From positions 1-36,543 of the forward strand of contig URIC01000017.1 of the NCBI GenBank assembly GCA_900547755.1: a stretch of 36,543 bases of DNA, written 5' to 3'. Source of the stretch: an uncultured Bacteroidales bacterium. Lineage in GTDB: Bacteria; Bacteroidota; Bacteroidia; Bacteroidales; Muribaculaceae. Of this stretch, positions 32,524 to 36,543 are shown piece by piece; within the stretch, counting starts at the first letter, position 1, and each line of letters begins with the position of its first letter. The notes below the pieces were generated by a model, which saw nothing but the letters and a program-made list of their open reading frames with translations, ran no database searches and was not told the DNA's origin. The translations under genes were made by a program, and so were the position numbers.

Positions 32524-35394
32524 ATGAAGAAGCTGATTTTCGCAATGGCGCTCGCCACCGTGTTCAGTGCTTCCGCCAAGAAGCCGCTGGACCATGACGC
32601 TTTCGACTCATGGAACAACGTACGTGTGTATCCTATGAGCGACGACGGGGCGTGGGCCGTCTATACCGTGAATCCTCAGGAGGGAGACGGAAACCTCATT
32701 TTCCGCAATGTGAAAAAGGGGATGGACATAGTCATCAACCGTGGCTACAATGCCAAGATTTCGGCGGACAGCAAATGGGCCGCCGCACTGATTAAGCCCC
32801 TGTTCGCCGATACACGTAAGGCGAAAATCGACAAGAAAAAGGACTTTGACCTGCCGCAGGACTCCTTGGCCATAATCAATCTCACTACCGGCAAGGTGGA
32901 GAAGATACCCTCCGTTTCCTCCTACAAGATGGGCAAGGAGGGCGGCGAGTGGATTGCCTGGCTAAGCTGCGACACCACATATATAGAGCCCAAGGCCCTC
33001 AAAGACAAAAAGAGCGGCCAGCCTCTGATTGTGCGTAACCTGAACAAGGGCACTCAGAAGATGATTCCCTGGGTGAAGGAATACGCTTTCTCACGCATGG
33101 GCGAGCGTCTCGGGGCCTATACCAAGCCTCACAGCTCGGACTCCACGGCTGTGGACCGTATGTTGTTGCTCTCGTTGCCGGACACTACGGAGCATATTCT
33201 GCTGAAGGAACAGAAATTCTACGGCACCCCGGTATTCTCACGCCAGGGTGACCGCATGGCTTTCACGGCCTCTACCGACAGTACCGAGACGGGCACACGT
33301 CGTTGTCGGCTGTATATGTCAGACCTTACAGCCTCTATGCCTGTAGCGGATGAGGTGTATATGCTTCAGACCGTGAACGCCGGCAAGATGCCCCGGATTA
33401 TGCCTCCCCGTGTGGACGACCCCGCCAAGCAGGACTCCATAATGGCCGTCATGCGGGCCAAACTAACACGTATGGCCGGCGATTCACTCTTTGTGAACCA
33501 GTACACGGTGCCGAAGTTCTCCTATTCGGGCAAGCGCCTTATAGCCGGACTGGGACGTCATATAGCTCCTGATGACACTACTATAGTGGACTTTGAGCAG
33601 CCAGGCCTTGACATCTGGCGTTGGGACGCACCCATGACTCCCCCGCAGGAGAAGAAGATGCTGAAGCAACTGCAGTCCGAGACATTCCCTGTGGTAGTCG
33701 ACATAGCGACCGGACATGAGGAGCTCATCACTGCCTCCAGCCTGGAGAGTGTGGATGCTCCTTACCGCTGGGATGGCGACTGGGCGCTGGTGCGTGACAT
33801 CGAACCGCAGGTAATATCCCGTCAATGGACATACGCTGCTCCCGAGGACCTTTATATCGTGAACGTGAACACAGGGGAGCGTCGTCAGGTGGGCACTGCG
33901 CCTCAGGAAAATTCCTCGCTCAGCCCGGAGGGCAAATATGTAGTGTGGTACTCGAACCGCAAGTATTATTGTTATGACATCGCTACAGGGACTGTGGCCT
34001 GTGTGAGCGACAAAGTAGAATTCCCGTTGTGGGAGGAGGACCAGGATATTCCGTTGGAGCGTCAGCCTTACGGCATAATGGGCTGGACATCCGGCGACGG
34101 CGCTCTGTTGGTATATGACCGTCACGACATCTGGAGTCTTGACCCCAAGGGTAAGGCGGCTCCGGTGTGTCTGACCAAGGGTGACGGACGCTCGCGCAAT
34201 TTCCGTTACCGCTACCTTAAGACAGACCCGGAAAAAATCAACTTCGCGAAGGGTGACGAAATCCTCTTGAACGTATTCGACTATACGACCAAGGAGAATG
34301 GCCTCGCTTTCCTGAAGATAGGCGCTCCGGCAGCTCCTGCCGTCAATGTCATGGACAAGTATAAGTTCACAAATGTGAACAAGGCCAAGAACGCACCCGT
34401 ATATGCCTTCAATAAGAGCAATTTCAACACCAGTCCCAATGTGTGGATAGCCCGGAACGGCAACTTCAAGGGAGCCATGCGTGTCACCGACGCCAATCCG
34501 CAGATGTCCGAATACAGTTGGGGTGACGCACAGCTTGTAAAGTGGTATGCCTACGACGGCAAGCCGATAGAAGGTGTGCTTTATACGCCCGAAGACCTTG
34601 ACCCGGACAAAAAGTATCCCATGCTTGTGGTCTTCTATGAGACCAATACAGAGGAGCTTTACCGTCACTATGTGATGGAACCCTCCTGGAGTTGGGTAAA
34701 CTATCCTTTCTACGTAAGCAGAGGTTATGTGGTATTTGTGCCGGACGTACACTACACCCCCGGTATCCCCGGTGAGGGCGCTTATAACTGTATCTGCAGC
34801 GGTGTCGAGGCCCTTCTCGACAAGTATGAGTTCATTGACAAAGACCGAATCGGCATTGACGGACAGAGCTGGGGCGGTTATCAGACTGCGTACCTCATCA
34901 CCCGTACGGATATGTTCGCCTGCGCCGGTAGCGGCGCTCCTGTGAGCAACATGACTTCAGCCTTCGGCGGTATACGGTGGGGTACGGGCGATTCCCGTCA
35001 GGCCCAGTACGAGACAGGTCAAAGCCGTATAGGCCGCAATCTGTGGGAGGCTCCTGAGCTGTATATAGCCAACTCGCCTCTCTTCAAGGCAGACCGTGTG
35101 AACACCCCGTTGCTGATAATGCACAACGACCAGGATGGCGCTGTGCCCTGGTATCAGGGTATCGAGTACTTTATGGCTCTGCGCCGTCTGGGCAAACCGG
35201 TATGGATGCTCCAGTACAACGGTGAGGAACATAACCTCATCGAGCGCCGCAACCGCAAGGACATCACCCACCGTCTACAGGAGTTCTTCGACCATTACCT
35301 CAAAGGTGACCCCATGCCCTATTGGATGAAGGAGGGCATCCCCATGACCCGCAAAGGCCAGGAGTTGCGTTATGGACCCGCTCCTCAGGACTGA
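32524..35394 (+). CDS. S9 (prolyl oligopeptidase) family serine peptidase, exported
   Basis: A 956-residue protein with a signal peptide (cleavage near SASA, residues 16-19). About residues 30-680 form a beta-propeller-like region. The C-terminal alpha/beta-hydrolase domain holds the catalytic triad: Ser782 in GQSWGGY, Asp871 in DQDGAVPW and His903 in GEEHNL. S9 enzymes cut oligopeptides, often after Pro or acidic residues; the exact specificity is not readable. It is longer than typical DPP-IV (about 730 residues) because of its propeller part and resembles the large periplasmic S9 proteins of Bacteroidales. With the asparaginase gene 30 bases downstream it suggests peptide and amino acid catabolism. 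Confidence 0.93.
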   Translation: MKKLIFAMALATVFSASAKKPLDHDAFDSWNNVRVYPMSDDGAWAVYTVNPQEGDGNLIFRNVKKGMDIVINRGYNAKISADSKWAAALIKPLFADTRKAKIDKKKDFDLPQDSLAIINLTTGKVEKIPSVSSYKMGKEGGEWIAWLSCDTTYIEPKALKDKKSGQPLIVRNLNKGTQKMIPWVKEYAFSRMGERLGAYTKPHSSDSTAVDRMLLLSLPDTTEHILLKEQKFYGTPVFSRQGDRMAFTASTDSTETGTRRCRLYMSDLTASMPVADEVYMLQTVNAGKMPRIMPPRVDDPAKQDSIMAVMRAKLTRMAGDSLFVNQYTVPKFSYSGKRLIAGLGRHIAPDDTTIVDFEQPGLDIWRWDAPMTPPQEKKMLKQLQSETFPVVVDIATGHEELITASSLESVDAPYRWDGDWALVRDIEPQVISRQWTYAAPEDLYIVNVNTGERRQVGTAPQENSSLSPEGKYVVWYSNRKYYCYDIATGTVACVSDKVEFPLWEEDQDIPLERQPYGIMGWTSGDGALLVYDRHDIWSLDPKGKAAPVCLTKGDGRSRNFRYRYLKTDPEKINFAKGDEILLNVFDYTTKENGLAFLKIGAPAAPAVNVMDKYKFTNVNKAKNAPVYAFNKSNFNTSPNVWIARNGNFKGAMRVTDANPQMSEYSWGDAQLVKWYAYDGKPIEGVLYTPEDLDPDKKYPMLVVFYETNTEELYRHYVMEPSWSWVNYPFYVSRGYVVFVPDVHYTPGIPGEGAYNCICSGVEALLDKYEFIDKDRIGIDGQSWGGYQTAYLITRTDMFACAGSGAPVSNMTSAFGGIRWGTGDSRQAQYETGQSRIGRNLWEAPELYIANSPLFKADRVNTPLLIMHNDQDGAVPWYQGIEYFMALRRLGKPVWMLQYNGEEHNLIERRNRKDITHRLQEFFDHYLKGDPMPYWMKEGIPMTRKGQELRYGPAPQD

Positions 35395-35424
35395 CGCTAC
35401 ATCCATATTATATCAACCAAGGAA

Positions 35425-36465
35425 ATGAAAAAGCGTACACCTAAAATATTGATTATATACACGGGCGGAACCATAGGTATGATAGAGAATCCGGAGACCC
35501 ACGCCCTGGAGCCGTTCAATTTCGACCATCTGATAGACAATGTGCCTAAAATCAGCATGTTGGACTACGATATAGAGAATGTGCAGTTTGAGAAGCCCAT
35601 AGATTCTTCTGCCATGAACCCCAACCACTGGGCGGACATCGCTCATGTTATCGAGGAGCATTACGAGGACGTGGACGGGTTTGTGGTACTCCACGGCACC
35701 GACACGATGGCTTATACCGCATCGGCCCTCTCATTCATGCTCGAACACCTGCATAAACCTGTAATCATTACCGGTTCGCAGCTCCCGATAGGGGAGGTGC
35801 GGACCGATGGTGAGGAAAACCTGATTACCGCCCTGCAGATTGCTGCCGCCATGGACGATAAGGGGCAGCCGATGGTCCGTGAAGTTGCGATACTCTTTGA
35901 GCATTACCTGTGGCGCGGCAACCGTTGTACCAAGCGCAGCGCCGATAACTTCAACGCTTTCAAGAGCAACAATTACCCCGAGCTGGCCCGCATAGGCCTT
36001 GGCATCCATTTCAACGAGGAGACTCTGTGGCGTAACCGTGGGCAGCACCGCCCCCTGAAAGTGCAGTACAACATGGACCCCGACATCATGGTGCTGGACT
36101 TATTCCCCGGTATCAGCCGTGCTGTAGTGGAGCATGCCTTCGCTACCCCCGGTCTCAAAGGTGTCGTGATGAAGACTTATGGCGCCGGCAATGCCCCCGG
36201 CGACGAATGGTTCCTGGAGGCAGTCAAGCAGACTGTGGAACGCGGCGTAGTGATAGTGAATATAACTCAATGCTCACAGGGCACTGTGCGCCCCTGCATC
36301 TATGCCGCCGGACTTAACTTGGCACGTGCCGGTGTGGTGTGCGGCTACGACATGACCACTGAGGCGGCTCTCACTAAACTGATGTACCTCTTCGGCATGG
36401 GCTTGCGTCCTGGCGAGGTGAAGAAGTATCTGGACCATCCTATCTGTGGCGAAATGACTGTCTGA
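35425..36465 (+). CDS. ansA: Type I L-asparaginase (AnsA-like)
   Basis: A 346-residue enzyme hydrolysing asparagine to aspartate and ammonia. The catalytic Thr16 lies in IIYTGGTIGMI (T13 and T16), and the second threonine motif is LHGTDTMAYT with Thr92-Asp93. Later KTYGAGNAPGDEWFL is typical of the family. No signal peptide is present, so it acts in the cytoplasm like the type I (AnsA) enzymes. It is the last full gene in the window and follows the S9 peptidase gene by 30 bases, probably in the ribBA transcript. Confidence 0.95.
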   Translation: MKKRTPKILIIYTGGTIGMIENPETHALEPFNFDHLIDNVPKISMLDYDIENVQFEKPIDSSAMNPNHWADIAHVIEEHYEDVDGFVVLHGTDTMAYTASALSFMLEHLHKPVIITGSQLPIGEVRTDGEENLITALQIAAAMDDKGQPMVREVAILFEHYLWRGNRCTKRSADNFNAFKSNNYPELARIGLGIHFNEETLWRNRGQHRPLKVQYNMDPDIMVLDLFPGISRAVVEHAFATPGLKGVVMKTYGAGNAPGDEWFLEAVKQTVERGVVIVNITQCSQGTVRPCIYAAGLNLARAGVVCGYDMTTEAALTKLMYLFGMGLRPGEVKKYLDHPICGEMTV

Positions 36466-36543
36466 GAGTCGCGATAAAGCATATTATTATATTGCTGTCC
36501 GATAAAACTCAAATATGGCAATAAAGCATGGCTCGAACGCTGA

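Noticed and set aside
33484..34752. 422-codon antisense open frame opposite the S9 peptidase gene
   Set aside because: The plus-strand gene has a complete catalytic triad and signal peptide; the antisense frame has no signal, domain or promoter.
36515..36543. Possible start of another gene (ATG at 36515) at the window edge
   Set aside because: Only nine codons are visible, no consensus promoter precedes it, and the residues do not identify a family.

Overview
The window comes from a Bacteroidales chromosome, perhaps a Muribaculaceae-like gut commensal. The phylum call rests on -33/-7 promoters (TTTG or TTG, 19-20 bases, then TAnnTTTG), no clear Shine-Dalgarno sequences, lipoproteins with an acidic patch after the lipobox Cys, and three secreted proteins with type IX secretion (T9SS)-like C-terminal ends. 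The family-level guess is inference from GC content and gene style. I see no tRNA, rRNA, CRISPR array, transposon or phage gene.

Layout. (1) 1-604: the 3' end of pyruvate:ferredoxin oxidoreductase, closed by a 19-bp hairpin. (2) 832-6926 (+): an iron/heme operon with an outer-membrane porin-like protein, an imelysin lipoprotein, a di-heme oxidoreductase lipoprotein and a fused CcsBA cytochrome c synthase. (3) 12682-6932 (-): a tightly packed run glyQS, lemA, FKBP lipoprotein, lgt, queF, queC, queD, queE. The 39 bases before queF can fold as a preQ1-I-like pseudoknot. (4) 14934-12853 (-): an OPT-family transporter with its own terminator. (5) 15191-18705 (+): aspS, a Nif3-like protein and a C4 zinc-ribbon coiled-coil protein. 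(6) 18855-21492 (+): a large secreted coiled-coil protein with an AT-rich middle. (7) 21749-26483 (+): a compact peptide-maturation locus (below). (8) 26552-31151 (+): two secreted proteins with T9SS-like tails, one with a propeller-like start and one Omp28/thioredoxin-like. (9) 31160-36465 (+): ribBA, an S9 prolyl oligopeptidase-family peptidase and type I asparaginase.

The most interesting region is 21749-26483. A 39-residue, strongly acidic peptide with a lasso-leader-like YxxPxL start is followed directly by an intrinsic terminator. Then come an SipW-like Ser/His (S26B) peptidase, an HPr-kinase-like kinase, a stand-alone PqqD-like (RRE) protein, an NTP_transf_5 nucleotidyltransferase and a peptidase-less ABC exporter. 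This is the tailoring and export half of paeninodin/pseudomycoidin-type lasso peptide clusters without the macrolactam cyclase or the B2 protease. I infer a RiPP-like pathway in which a peptide is bound by PqqD, cut by the S26-like protease, phosphorylated and perhaps further capped on Ser/Thr, and exported. The product is unknown.

The other blocks are largely housekeeping: translation (glyQS, aspS), queuosine precursor synthesis (queF/C/D/E), lipoprotein maturation (lgt), riboflavin synthesis (ribBA), and peptide or asparagine catabolism.
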